A DNA stretch of 46,987 nt from contig JAFTCT010000063.1 of NCBI GenBank assembly GCA_017454525.1, forward strand, positions 1 to 46,987, in the 5' to 3' direction. This DNA is from Clostridia bacterium. Lineage in GTDB: Bacteria > Bacillota > Clostridia > Oscillospirales > CAG-272. Below are positions 1 through 6,671 of the stretch, piece by piece; the stretch's first letter is position 1, and each line of letters starts with the position of its first letter. The notes below the pieces were generated by a model that was given only the letters and a program-made list of their open reading frames with translations, did no database searches and had not been told where the DNA came from. Position numbers and translations under genes: made by a program.

Positions 1-560
1 CCTTAGCCACCCTTTCCGAAAGGGTGGCGCCTAAAGGGCGCGCTCCGCTGCTTCGCGCTCCGCGCGCGATTGTTCCGGTTAAGCAGTAATGCGCCGTTTG
101 TTTCGTCGGCGTTGCCGACACCTTTGCCCAACGGTAGTGTTCGGCCTCATCCGTCGGCAAGCGCCACCTTCCCCCATCGGGGAAGGCTCCTCTGCCACCC
201 TTTAGCAAAGGGTGGCGCCTAAAGGAGCGCTCCGCGGCTTCGCGCTCCGCGCGCAATTATTCCGGTGAAACAGTAATTCTTTGTGCGTTTTGTCGGCTTT
301 GCCGACGCCATAGCCCAATGAAAGTGTTCAGCCTCATCCGTCGGCAAGCGCCACCTTCTCCCGCCGGAGAAGGCTCCTCAGCCACCCTTTAGCAAAGGGT
401 GGCGCCTAAAGGAGTGCTCCGCGCTCCCTGCGCTCCGCGCTCCCCGCGCCTCCCGCGCTCCCCTGCGCTCCGCGCTCCCCGCGCCTCCCGCGCTCCCCTG
501 CGCTCCGCGCTCCCTGCGCTCCGCGCTCTCCGCGCTCCGCGCGCAAAATGTGTTCGCTTT
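1..560. repeat. Tandem 187-188 bp hairpin repeats plus GC minisatellite
   Basis: Two and a fraction head-to-tail units begin at 6, 194 and 381. Each opens with a 10-bp stem hairpin (GCCACCCTTT, 3-base loop, AAAGGGTGGC). The two complete units also carry a GTCGGC/GCCGAC hairpin and close with an 8-bp stem hairpin (167-186 and 354-373). In that last hairpin CCTTCCCC/GGGGAAGG of unit 1 becomes CCTTCTCC/GGAGAAGG in unit 2, so the paired base changed on both sides. The third unit breaks down at about 416 into a run of GCGCTCC-type short repeats to about 545. I see no credible gene; open frames here are low-complexity Arg/Ala/Gly/Pro translations. Confidence 0.85.
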
Positions 561-633
561 ATCCTTTCTCCCCCTGTTTCGCCGCGCCGCGGCAGATTTT
601 TTTTCCAATTTCTGAATTTTTTTTGCGAAACCC

Positions 634-662
634 TTGACAAAGGCGGGGAACGTGAGTATAAT
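634..662 (+). promoter_or_regulatory. Strong sigma-70/SigA-type promoter
   Basis: A perfect TTGACA (634-639) and a perfect TATAAT (657-662) are separated by 17 bp. Transcription should start near 669, which places the start just before the riboswitch aptamer and makes this the promoter of the riboswitch-EAL-fibre operon. It is the best promoter in the window. Confidence 0.9.
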
Positions 663-669
663 GTAGGTA

Positions 670-812
670 CAAGTGAACATGTGAAAGGGCAAAACAGCCG
701 AAAGGTTGCGACGCAAAACTATAGGGTCTTCAAACTAAGACAGCCAGTTGCACGATATCGACCGTCATTGAGGGGTCCGGTAGGTGTAAACAGGGCTGTC
801 CGATTTTTTTAG
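670..812 (+). promoter_or_regulatory. c-di-GMP-I (GEMM) riboswitch with terminator-like expression platform
   Basis: The leader has the GEMM-I hallmarks in order: GGGCAAA, a short stem closed by a GAAA tetraloop (700-703), the conserved GACGCAAA (710-717), TAGGGTCT, a short loop, then GACAGCCAGTTGC. Downstream, GGCTGTC (794-800) followed by a T7 run (804-810) can pair with GACAGCC (739-745), which lies in the 3' half of the aptamer. Ligand binding that holds 739-745 inside the aptamer should prevent the terminator, so I infer an ON switch; in-line probing would decide. The family (Rfam Cyclic-di-GMP-I) commonly controls motility, adhesion and surface-protein genes in Clostridia, which fits the fibre genes downstream. 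Confidence 0.88.
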
Positions 813-824
813 GGGGTGACGGGC

Positions 825-1712
825 TTGACCACAAAAAAACTGATCAAAGAAGCGCTTTTGTCGGGTCTTGAGCCGATCACGATCTTAAAAAGGAACGTCT
901 ATTCCTGCAACGGCAACCCCGAGCCGATCGCCTACCGCACGGAACTGGTCATCAACAGCACGATCTTAGGTATGCTGACGCAAGAGCAGTATCAGGTCAC
1001 GGCGGACAGAAGCGAACGCGGGATCCTGCTCGCAGACAAAGCGCTGTCCTGGGTCACCGAAGCGATCGAAGCGAAGCTTGCCGCGGGCGAGCGGTTTGAA
1101 TGGATGTCGCTCTACTGCCCGATCCCCATGCTCACAAAGACAGACCTTCTGCAGAAACTGCAGGAACTCTTCGGCGGCAATAAACAGAAGCGGCAGAAAC
1201 TCATGCTGGAGTTTCCCGCGCATACATTATATGAAGAGCCCGAAACGCTGCGCACCGCGCTGTTGGACCTCAAGGTCCTGGGCGTCAAATCCGCGCTGAC
1301 CGGATACGGCAGCGAATACTGCCCGATGATGCGTCTGGCGTCCTTCCCGTTTGATTATGTGATCTTAGAGCCGGCGGTCAACGAGCTCATGAAGAATGAG
1401 AGCACCGTGAAAGCCGCGGACACGCTGATCTCCTATGCGAGACATCTGCGCGTCGAAGTGCTCGCGACAGACTTGGAAGGGGAAGCCGATCAGGGAAACT
1501 TCTTTCGCGCCGACTGCTTCGGCTGCACGATGAAAGAAGAACCGGAGCGCCTGTACCCCTTTACGGAATTCACCCCCGACGCCTCGGTGCTGGATCCGAA
1601 GCCGCAGGAGGAAGAAAAGAAGCCGGCGGAGCAGGGAAGCGAAGACGGGCAGGCATTACAAGAGGAACAACCGGCAAAGGTGCCTCCGAAAACCGAGGGA
1701 GGAGCCGACTAA
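825..1712 (+). CDS. Degenerate EAL-domain protein (probably enzymatically dead c-di-GMP phosphodiesterase homologue)
   Basis: About 295 aa, cytoplasmic, no signal peptide. The overall EAL fold pattern is recognisable: a region corresponding to the EAL motif near residues 38-42 (RTELV), the 'lelEiTEs' strand (LMLEFPAHTL), the 'LGv..alDDFG' turn (LGVKSALTGYGSEY), the 'lKID' strand (VILEP) and the AEGVE loop (VLATDLEG). Most metal and catalytic positions are replaced: DDFG reads LTGYG, the second Glu of EITE is Ala, and the KID Lys is gone. Hydrolysis of c-di-GMP is therefore unlikely; a binding, scaffold or sensor role is possible. The C-terminal ~50 residues are a Glu/Lys/Gln/Pro-rich, probably disordered tail. 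I prefer the TTG at 825 because AGGGGGTGA (811-819) is the ribosome-binding site and overlaps the alternative GTG at 816. The next gene starts directly after the stop codon, suggesting translational coupling. Confidence 0.75.
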   Translation: MTTKKLIKEALLSGLEPITILKRNVYSCNGNPEPIAYRTELVINSTILGMLTQEQYQVTADRSERGILLADKALSWVTEAIEAKLAAGERFEWMSLYCPIPMLTKTDLLQKLQELFGGNKQKRQKLMLEFPAHTLYEEPETLRTALLDLKVLGVKSALTGYGSEYCPMMRLASFPFDYVILEPAVNELMKNESTVKAADTLISYARHLRVEVLATDLEGEADQGNFFRADCFGCTMKEEPERLYPFTEFTPDASVLDPKPQEEEKKPAEQGSEDGQALQEEQPAKVPPKTEGGAD

Positions 1713-2504
1713 ATGGCAACAACGTCTGAAAAACGCGGTCTCCGACGCACTGCCAGGGAGATCAAGAATTACAGGATCCTGATGAAGATCCTTCCGGCGG
1801 TCGCCGCGATCCTGGCGCTGCTGATCGTGATCGTCTACATCATCACGGTGCTGTATAACAAATACGGCTCCTTCACGGTGATGGTCAACAAATACGACGG
1901 CGCGGAATACGGATTGACCCTGTCGGAGAACAGAGACTTCTTCAACCGCACGTCCCGCCTGAATTCCAAGGCGAGCGAAGAGATCACCAACATCTGCGGT
2001 TACAACCTTCCCGAGAACTTCGATACCGACGTCGGCGGCGTCAAGCACCACGACGGCGACGACTTCGTCGCATATACCTTCTTTGTCATGAACGCCGGCA
2101 CCAAGATCATAGACGTCGATTATCAGATGATCATCGTCAACATGACCAAGGACATCGAGGAAGCGGTCAGAGTGCGCGTCTACATCGACGGTGTGAAAAC
2201 CGACTACGCCCGTCCGCGTCTCACGCCGCGCCGCGATTCGCAGGGCAACGTGATCTACAACAGCAAAGGCGAGCCCGACTTCAAGGAAGAACACATCTGC
2301 GACGAGATGTTCTACAGCGACCACGTCGTTCTGGAAGGTCTCTGGGAACAGTACCAGCCCGGCGCGATCAAGCGCGTCACCGTCGTGATCTGGCTCGAAG
2401 GCGACGACGACCAGTGCAAGGACAACATCATCGGCGGCGAATTCAAAGTCGATATGAACTTCAGCGTCCACCGCGAAAACGACGCCGCGGAAGTCACCGA
2501 CTGA
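1713..2504 (+). CDS. Membrane-anchored TasA/camelysin-like surface protein
   Basis: 263 aa. A basic cytoplasmic N-terminus (residues 1-25) is followed by one strong hydrophobic segment (about 27-50) and an extracellular domain rich in predicted beta strands. Its C-terminal strands include the run VVIWLEGDDDQC, and the same W-L-E-G-(D/E)-D-x-x-C motif occurs in the silent fibre cassette at 37956-38840. I therefore group both with TasA-like/camelysin-like biofilm-fibre proteins. There is no WFS signal ending, so the helix is probably retained as an anchor. The ATG directly follows the EAL stop codon, and the main fibre gene begins 92 bp downstream. A base or anchor role for the fibre is inference from context. 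Confidence 0.6.
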   Translation: MATTSEKRGLRRTAREIKNYRILMKILPAVAAILALLIVIVYIITVLYNKYGSFTVMVNKYDGAEYGLTLSENRDFFNRTSRLNSKASEEITNICGYNLPENFDTDVGGVKHHDGDDFVAYTFFVMNAGTKIIDVDYQMIIVNMTKDIEEAVRVRVYIDGVKTDYARPRLTPRRDSQGNVIYNSKGEPDFKEEHICDEMFYSDHVVLEGLWEQYQPGAIKRVTVVIWLEGDDDQCKDNIIGGEFKVDMNFSVHRENDAAEVTD

Positions 2505-2596
2505 CCCAACATCGTTTCAATAGCCCGCAAGGACTTTGAAAACCGCGCAAGCGGTCATAAATTCCGTAAAAAATTTTTGTAAAGGAGAAAACAAAA

Positions 2597-3517
2597 ATGA
2601 AAAAGCTCATCCCCGCAATCGTCCTCTTACTCATTTCTGCGATCGTGATGTCGACTGCTTCCTATGCATGGTTCTCCATGAATACGCAGGTTACGGCAAC
2701 CGGCATGCAGGTTAAAGCAAAATCCAATAGCACGTTCCTGTTAATTGGTAATGAAAACATTACTGCTGAAAAAACCGCTGCAGGAATTCAGGCTCAAACA
2801 GGTGCTGATTTAACAAGTGAAGACCTTACTGTTGCTCTTGCAGATGCAGCAAAATATCCTTCTAAAGTTTGGCTTGGCGATACAGCAGACGGTTATACAA
2901 CCCTTAGTTTGAATGCTGTTGATACTAAAGCCAAAGCGGCGACAGAAGGTAACTGGTACACCGCTAACTCTGATGATCCTACTTTGTGGGGCGGTTCCGG
3001 TCATGTAAAGAATGCAGCTGCGCTGACCAGCACGAACTTTGACAACTATGTCATTAAGAAGAGCGTTAACCTCACTCTTGCTGTCGGTTCTACTAAAGCA
3101 AACAAGCTCACCGTAACTCCTACAATTACAATTGTTGACGATTACTTCAAAACAACCGATACAGCGGTTGACGACAACAAAACGTATTATACGGAATCCG
3201 CCGGAACCTATACAGCAGTTGCTTCCCCTGTTGATGCTGACATTGCCACATATTACGAGAAGGCTCTTGACTATTCTGCAGTAAAGGTCCTTGTTGTTTC
3301 CGATAACAACATCGTTGTTATCATGGATAAAGACACTACTGGTGCGCAGAATCTTTATGATGCCTCTAACAATGCAGACCTGACTGATACCACTGTTCAC
3401 CATGTTGATATCTATATCTACTATGACGGCACCGATACAACAGTTTTCACGAACAATGCTATTAATCTTGCAGGTGCAACGATTGACCTCGAATTTGCGG
3501 TTATGGTCAACGAATAA
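2597..3517 (+). CDS. Expressed TasA-like major fibre subunit (variable cassette behind a fixed signal peptide)
   Basis: 306 aa. Signal peptide MKKLIPAIVLLLISAIVMST is followed by ASYAWFSMNTQVTATGMQV, the 'W-F-S' ending typical of SipW-type substrates such as TasA and camelysin. The ribosome-binding site is AAAGGAG just upstream. The rest is Thr/Asn/Asp-rich and beta-rich, with a segment YYTESAGTYTAVASPV (about residue 198) of a type also met in phage structural and surface proteins. Codons 1-27 have the neighbourhood's composition, whereas the part after WFSMNT is visibly richer in A+T. The fixed/variable boundary coincides with inverted repeats shared with two promoterless cassettes (3839-4534, 37956-38840). 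I infer this is the currently expressed member of a switching set. No SipW-like peptidase is in the window. Confidence 0.72.
   Translation: MKKLIPAIVLLLISAIVMSTASYAWFSMNTQVTATGMQVKAKSNSTFLLIGNENITAEKTAAGIQAQTGADLTSEDLTVALADAAKYPSKVWLGDTADGYTTLSLNAVDTKAKAATEGNWYTANSDDPTLWGGSGHVKNAAALTSTNFDNYVIKKSVNLTLAVGSTKANKLTVTPTITIVDDYFKTTDTAVDDNKTYYTESAGTYTAVASPVDADIATYYEKALDYSAVKVLVVSDNNIVVIMDKDTTGAQNLYDASNNADLTDTTVHHVDIYIYYDGTDTTVFTNNAINLAGATIDLEFAVMVNE
2665..2691 (+). repeat. Proposed inversion site in the expressed fibre gene
   Basis: This encodes the end of the signal peptide and the first mature residues (A-W-F-S-M-N-T-Q). Positions 2671-2691 match 4521-4541 perfectly in inverted orientation (21 bp), and 2665-2686 match 38814-38835 perfectly in inverted orientation (22 bp). 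The core common to all three is GTTCTCCATGAATACG (16 bp). A crossover within the core keeps the reading frame. Confidence 0.75.
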
Positions 3518-3528
3518 TCTTTGCTTTC

Positions 3529-3811
3529 CGGGAGGGGTCCTCGCGATCCCTCCCGGGGAATCCGTTTTGATGATCTGCGCAGATGATCAAAAGAACAAAT
3601 ACGCCCGGTTTTAAGAGGACGACGGGCTGATTGTCCGATAAAAGTCCTTGGCGGACCTCGCCGGGGACTTTTTTCGTACAATTCCGGTGAACCCTCTTAA
3701 TACAAAACGACCAGTCGTCCTCTTAATGCCGGTCGTTTTGTTTCAAGATTTTAATAGTTCGCGAATTATTAAAATACCGGGGATCCAAGAGGGAGTGTTG
3801 GTCCCTCTTGG
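3529..3811 (+). repeat. Left copy of ~283-bp inverted repeat between the arms
   Basis: Matches the reverse complement of 37656-37937. The first ~95 bp differ by one base; the remainder differs by small indels and scattered bases. Internal structures: a CGGGAGGG/CCCTCCCG hairpin after the fibre stop codon; a near-palindrome centred on ATCTGCGCAGAT (~3580); 13-bp inverted TTAAGAGGACGAC (3611-3623) and its complement (3714-3726) flanking a terminator; an 11-bp stem ACAAAACGACC (3702-3712)/GGTCGTTTTGT (3731-3741); a near-palindrome centred on TTCGCGAA (3751-3772); and a hairpin CCAAGAGGG/CCCTCTTGG (3785-3811). No gene is credible in 3518-3838. Confidence 0.9.
3640..3674 (+). terminator. Intrinsic terminator behind the expressed fibre gene
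   Basis: Stem AAAAGTCC/GGACTTTT encloses an inner GGCG/CGCC stem and ends in TTTTTT (3669-3674). It should end the riboswitch-EAL-fibre transcript, so operon A-D needs its own promoter or readthrough. Confidence 0.75.
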
Positions 3812-3838
3812 ATAGAAAAATACTTAACTTATAATAAA

Positions 3839-4534
3839 TTAAGCAAGATCGAATTGGACAGAGAGATTGCCCGTCAACGTGTTCGGAGTGTTGACATAAT
3901 CGGAGTTAACGTTCGTGGTAGTACCGTCGATATAAACATAGAACGTAACCGCTACAGAAGAAGTTGCAGTGATGGAAAAGTTGTTCGTCGTCGTCGCTTG
4001 CGTTCCGTTGGTGAGTTTCAAAGTCTCGGTAGTAGTGCCGTCATTCAGAACGATTACAACAGAAGTGCCTGCATCGCCAGACGCAACGGAAGAGGTGAGT
4101 TTAATCTTGCCGGTGTATGCTTCGGAATCCTGAGAAAGCGTCAGCCATGCATTATAAGTGACAACATAGTTCACAGGCGCAGAAGTTCCCAAATCACGAA
4201 CATTCTTCGTGGCATTGTTTGCATTGTCGCTGTTTCTGTTGTTTGCGGTGTACCAGTGTCCTGCAGTAACACTTAAGTTGGTGGTGCCGTCAGCAGTGCC
4301 GGGCATCGTACCGTTCGCAGCAGCGTAATACGTCGGATATACAATCTTATCGGTGTTTCCGTCACCAGCACCAACGCTTGTTTCGGCATTCGTACCACCG
4401 CTGACAAACGCTGCAGCTTTGGTATCAGCAGAGGTCGACTTGTCGGTCGCATTATCGATGTTGTCGATTAACAGATACGTGGAGTTGGATTTTGCGGTGA
4501 CCTGTAATCCGGTTGCCGTGACCTGCGTATTCAT
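3839..4534 (-). CDS. Silent TasA-like fibre-subunit cassette 1 (no signal peptide, no promoter)
   Basis: 231 aa from the ATG in the shared site, reading toward the expressed fibre gene. It starts MNTQVTATGLQVTAKSNSTY, closely matching the mature start of the product of 2597 (MNTQVTATGMQVKAKSNSTF), then diverges into a different Thr/Asn/Ala-rich beta domain ending in QFDLA. Upstream, beyond 4541, homology to the expressed gene stops abruptly: no signal-peptide codons, ribosome-binding site or promoter. If the 1.87-kb segment between 2671-2691 and 4521-4541 were inverted, the product would be the fixed 27-residue signal peptide plus this domain (about 258 aa), in frame. On its own it is probably not expressed. 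A decayed duplicate is the alternative, but the frame is intact. Confidence 0.75.
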   Translation of the reverse strand: MNTQVTATGLQVTAKSNSTYLLIDNIDNATDKSTSADTKAAAFVSGGTNAETSVGAGDGNTDKIVYPTYYAAANGTMPGTADGTTNLSVTAGHWYTANNRNSDNANNATKNVRDLGTSAPVNYVVTYNAWLTLSQDSEAYTGKIKLTSSVASGDAGTSVVIVLNDGTTTETLKLTNGTQATTTNNFSITATSSVAVTFYVYIDGTTTNVNSDYVNTPNTLTGNLSVQFDLA

Positions 4535-4541
4535 GGAGAAC
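4521..4541 (-). repeat. Proposed inversion site at the head of silent cassette 1
   Basis: Perfect 21-bp reverse complement of 2671-2691. Sequence to the right of 4541 has no similarity to the signal-peptide coding region of the expressed gene. Confidence 0.75.
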
Positions 4542-4624
4542 TGTCAACAGCAGGATTTCAATGAAATACTTTCCGGGCGGTTTTTCATCGCCCGAACGAG
4601 GACCGTTTGATCCTCTTTTGCGCT

Positions 4625-4658
4625 TTTTTTCTATCGCGCGCGCGTATACGCGTACGCA
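4625..4658 (+). repeat. Left copy of perfect 34-bp inverted repeat upstream of gene A
   Basis: Positions 4625-4658 equal the reverse complement of 37447-37480 without mismatch. The element is a T6 run, CTAT, then an alternating CG tract with the palindrome CGCGTATACGCG. It sits about 85-115 bp before both A and A' in sequence that is otherwise not conserved between the arms, so it is likely a regulatory or recombination element. I see no clear -35/-10 promoter beside it. Confidence 0.85.
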
Positions 4659-4741
4659 ATCCCAACAATGAACGAAACGGGGTTTCCCCGAAACGATATA
4701 TTCAAAACGATCGAACAAAACGATTGAAAGGAGGACAACGT

Positions 4742-5773
4742 ATGAACGCCGAAACGAAGAACGCGCTATTCAGTAAAAAGATGATCGGCAGTTTCATTAT
4801 GCTCGTCTTCCTTTTTGCGCTCCTGCTCATCGCCCTCTTCATCGTCTTCAATTCCTCGCTTGGATGGTTTTCGCAAAGTACCGAAGGCGCCACGGCGACC
4901 GGTATGCTGGTTACCGTATCCGACACGCCCGACTACACGCTTCTGATCGAACGGACCGACGAATTCGATGCGGTCGATCCGTTGAACGGGAACGCGGCGC
5001 GCTATCCGGGAATTGCCGGACTGAAAAGCATGCTGGATTACAGCAATACCGGAGATCCGGCGTATAATTCGAGTTACAGATACAGTCTTACGGATCTGTC
5101 AACGTCCGATTACGAAAGACTGGCGTACGAACTCATCAATGAGAACGTTTCCGGCAGGGAAGACTCGGACGACAATTACGATTATCATTTTTTGCGGCCG
5201 GGCAGCTGCGGTACGCTGACTTTCTATCTCAAGCCGCGCGGATCGAACGCGGTGACCGCGGAATTCAATCTGACGGTATGCGGATTCAATAGGTTGTATG
5301 GAGAAATCACGGAAGACAATAACGCCGAGATCATCGATCTGCTGAGCGGTCACATCCTCTTCTTTGAAACGAGAACGGGAAACAGCATCAATACGTACAA
5401 GTATGACGATCTGATCGTCGATCACACGTTCACCTATACGACAGAAGGGAAGACGCCGGTCACCCTCAGAGGGGAAACCTGCTACAAGATCGAACTGTAC
5501 TGGGAATGGCCGATAAACTACGGTTCGATCCGCAGCAACACCGCCGCCAATGAGAACGATACGACGCAGAAATACCCCTGGGTGCTGCACGAGTTCGTGA
5601 AGAATGAGCCCGAATGCTTCTTCGCGGGCGTGGACAACGTCGATTTCACGCAAATCGACAGTCTGAGCCCGGAAGACGTCGAAAAACTGATTGACGGTTA
5701 TAACGACGGCGACCAGGAGATCGGCGACTATGCGAGTTTCCTCATCGCATTCGTCAGCCCGCTGAATTCATAA
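4742..5773 (+). CDS. Accessory TasA-like fibre protein A (left arm)
   Basis: 343 aa. The ATG at 4742 follows a near-ideal GAAAGGAGG; upstream in-frame codons are ignored for that reason. N-terminus MNAETKNALFSKKMIGSFIM leads into a long hydrophobic helix (about residues 14-38) ending in LGWFSQSTEG...ATGM, the same WF(S/A)...GM signature as the fibre subunit. The rest is a large Asp/Asn/Tyr-rich extracellular domain. The homologue A' (36275-37357) shares MNAETK, the helix, NSSLGWF, the 'LYWEWP' stretch, 'DGYNDGD' and the C-terminal 'FL(I/V)AF(V/I)SPL'. First gene of the A-B-C-D operon. Function is unknown; a minor pilin-like or anchoring component of the fibre is inference. Confidence 0.6.
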   Translation: MNAETKNALFSKKMIGSFIMLVFLFALLLIALFIVFNSSLGWFSQSTEGATATGMLVTVSDTPDYTLLIERTDEFDAVDPLNGNAARYPGIAGLKSMLDYSNTGDPAYNSSYRYSLTDLSTSDYERLAYELINENVSGREDSDDNYDYHFLRPGSCGTLTFYLKPRGSNAVTAEFNLTVCGFNRLYGEITEDNNAEIIDLLSGHILFFETRTGNSINTYKYDDLIVDHTFTYTTEGKTPVTLRGETCYKIELYWEWPINYGSIRSNTAANENDTTQKYPWVLHEFVKNEPECFFAGVDNVDFTQIDSLSPEDVEKLIDGYNDGDQEIGDYASFLIAFVSPLNS

Positions 5774-5819
5774 GATTTAAAGGCGACCTGAAAGAAAAAA
5801 CGGAAAGGATGGCGCTTTC

Positions 5820-6608
5820 ATGGAACATAAACAAAAGAGACGTGCGATCGTCAGACTTTTCCTTGCGGCGCTCGGACTTCTGCTCGCGGCGACGCTGCTG
5901 TCGCTCCAGGTGACCGCCTGGTTCTCTTTGAGAAGAACGCTTGCCGCGTACGCGCCGATCGACAATCCGGAATCGATCTACATCGGCGCGGGACACCGGA
6001 ACATCAACGCGTCCGGCTTCACGGATAACCATTTTGAGGATATCCGCTATCTCTATTTCGAAGGCATCGACGTGGATAAGGGCAAGGACTATTACGATTA
6101 CGTCTTCTGCGTCTTCGGGACCGGCGTGGAGTTTTTCAAACTGCAGCTCTCCTTTACGACGAACAATCAATTCACCTACGACGTTTTTCTCGCCGATGAA
6201 TGGGACGGCACGGAGCCGGGCTACGACGGAAGCGCCGAGCAGGTCGATTATAAAATGAGTATCAAATATGAAGGGGATGCGGATTACCGGATCTACCACT
6301 ATACGATCAACGGCAGCGCTCTTGCGGGATCGTATCTGAACGACAAGTCCGTCACTCCTCTGCTCGCGCACTCGACGGAAGCGGCGAATAACAACCCCGC
6401 AAATCTGCACGATGATACGTACGGCAGCTATGAACGCGTTCAGAAGTACGCCGAGCCGATCTATTGGCAGACGACGAACTCGATCAGCGGCAACGCCGCG
6501 GGAGATTTCATCCGCTATTTCATTCTTCGGGTCAATCTGAACGGCAAGGCGACCAACGACCGCGAGACCGACGTGATCTGCATCGCGGCGAAATCGTCGT
6601 CCGTTTAA
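5820..6608 (+). CDS. Accessory surface protein B (left arm), WFS-type signal
   Basis: 262 aa. Basic N-terminus, one hydrophobic segment (about 10-30), then VTAWFSLRRTLAAYAPIDNP. Best conserved with B' (35419-36237) are AWFSL.RTL.AYAPI, IGAGHR, IRYLYFEGIDV.KG, YYDYVFCVFG, TTNNQF, YGSYERVQKYAEP.YWQ and the C-terminal NDRETDVICIAAKS. I do not recognise a named family beyond the WFS-type signal ending. GGAAAGGA precedes the ATG by about 10 bp, and 46 bp separate it from gene A. Its constant place between A and C in both arms suggests a structural part of the same complex. Confidence 0.6.
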   Translation: MEHKQKRRAIVRLFLAALGLLLAATLLSLQVTAWFSLRRTLAAYAPIDNPESIYIGAGHRNINASGFTDNHFEDIRYLYFEGIDVDKGKDYYDYVFCVFGTGVEFFKLQLSFTTNNQFTYDVFLADEWDGTEPGYDGSAEQVDYKMSIKYEGDADYRIYHYTINGSALAGSYLNDKSVTPLLAHSTEAANNNPANLHDDTYGSYERVQKYAEPIYWQTTNSISGNAAGDFIRYFILRVNLNGKATNDRETDVICIAAKSSSV

Positions 6609-6671
6609 AAAAGGTTTTATATACAAGGCAAACGCTCTGTTACGTGCACAGCGAACGGTTGAGGGATGCAC

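Noticed and set aside
1..560. CRISPR array
   Set aside because: Units are 187-188 bp, tandem without unique spacers, and no cas genes are present.
816..824. GTG at 816 as start of the EAL gene
   Set aside because: It overlaps the AGGGGGTGA ribosome-binding site; the TTG at 825 is properly spaced.
2597..3517. Type IV pilin
   Set aside because: No prepilin G-F-x-x-x-E motif and no pilus assembly ATPase or peptidase nearby; the WFS ending fits TasA/camelysin-type secretion better.
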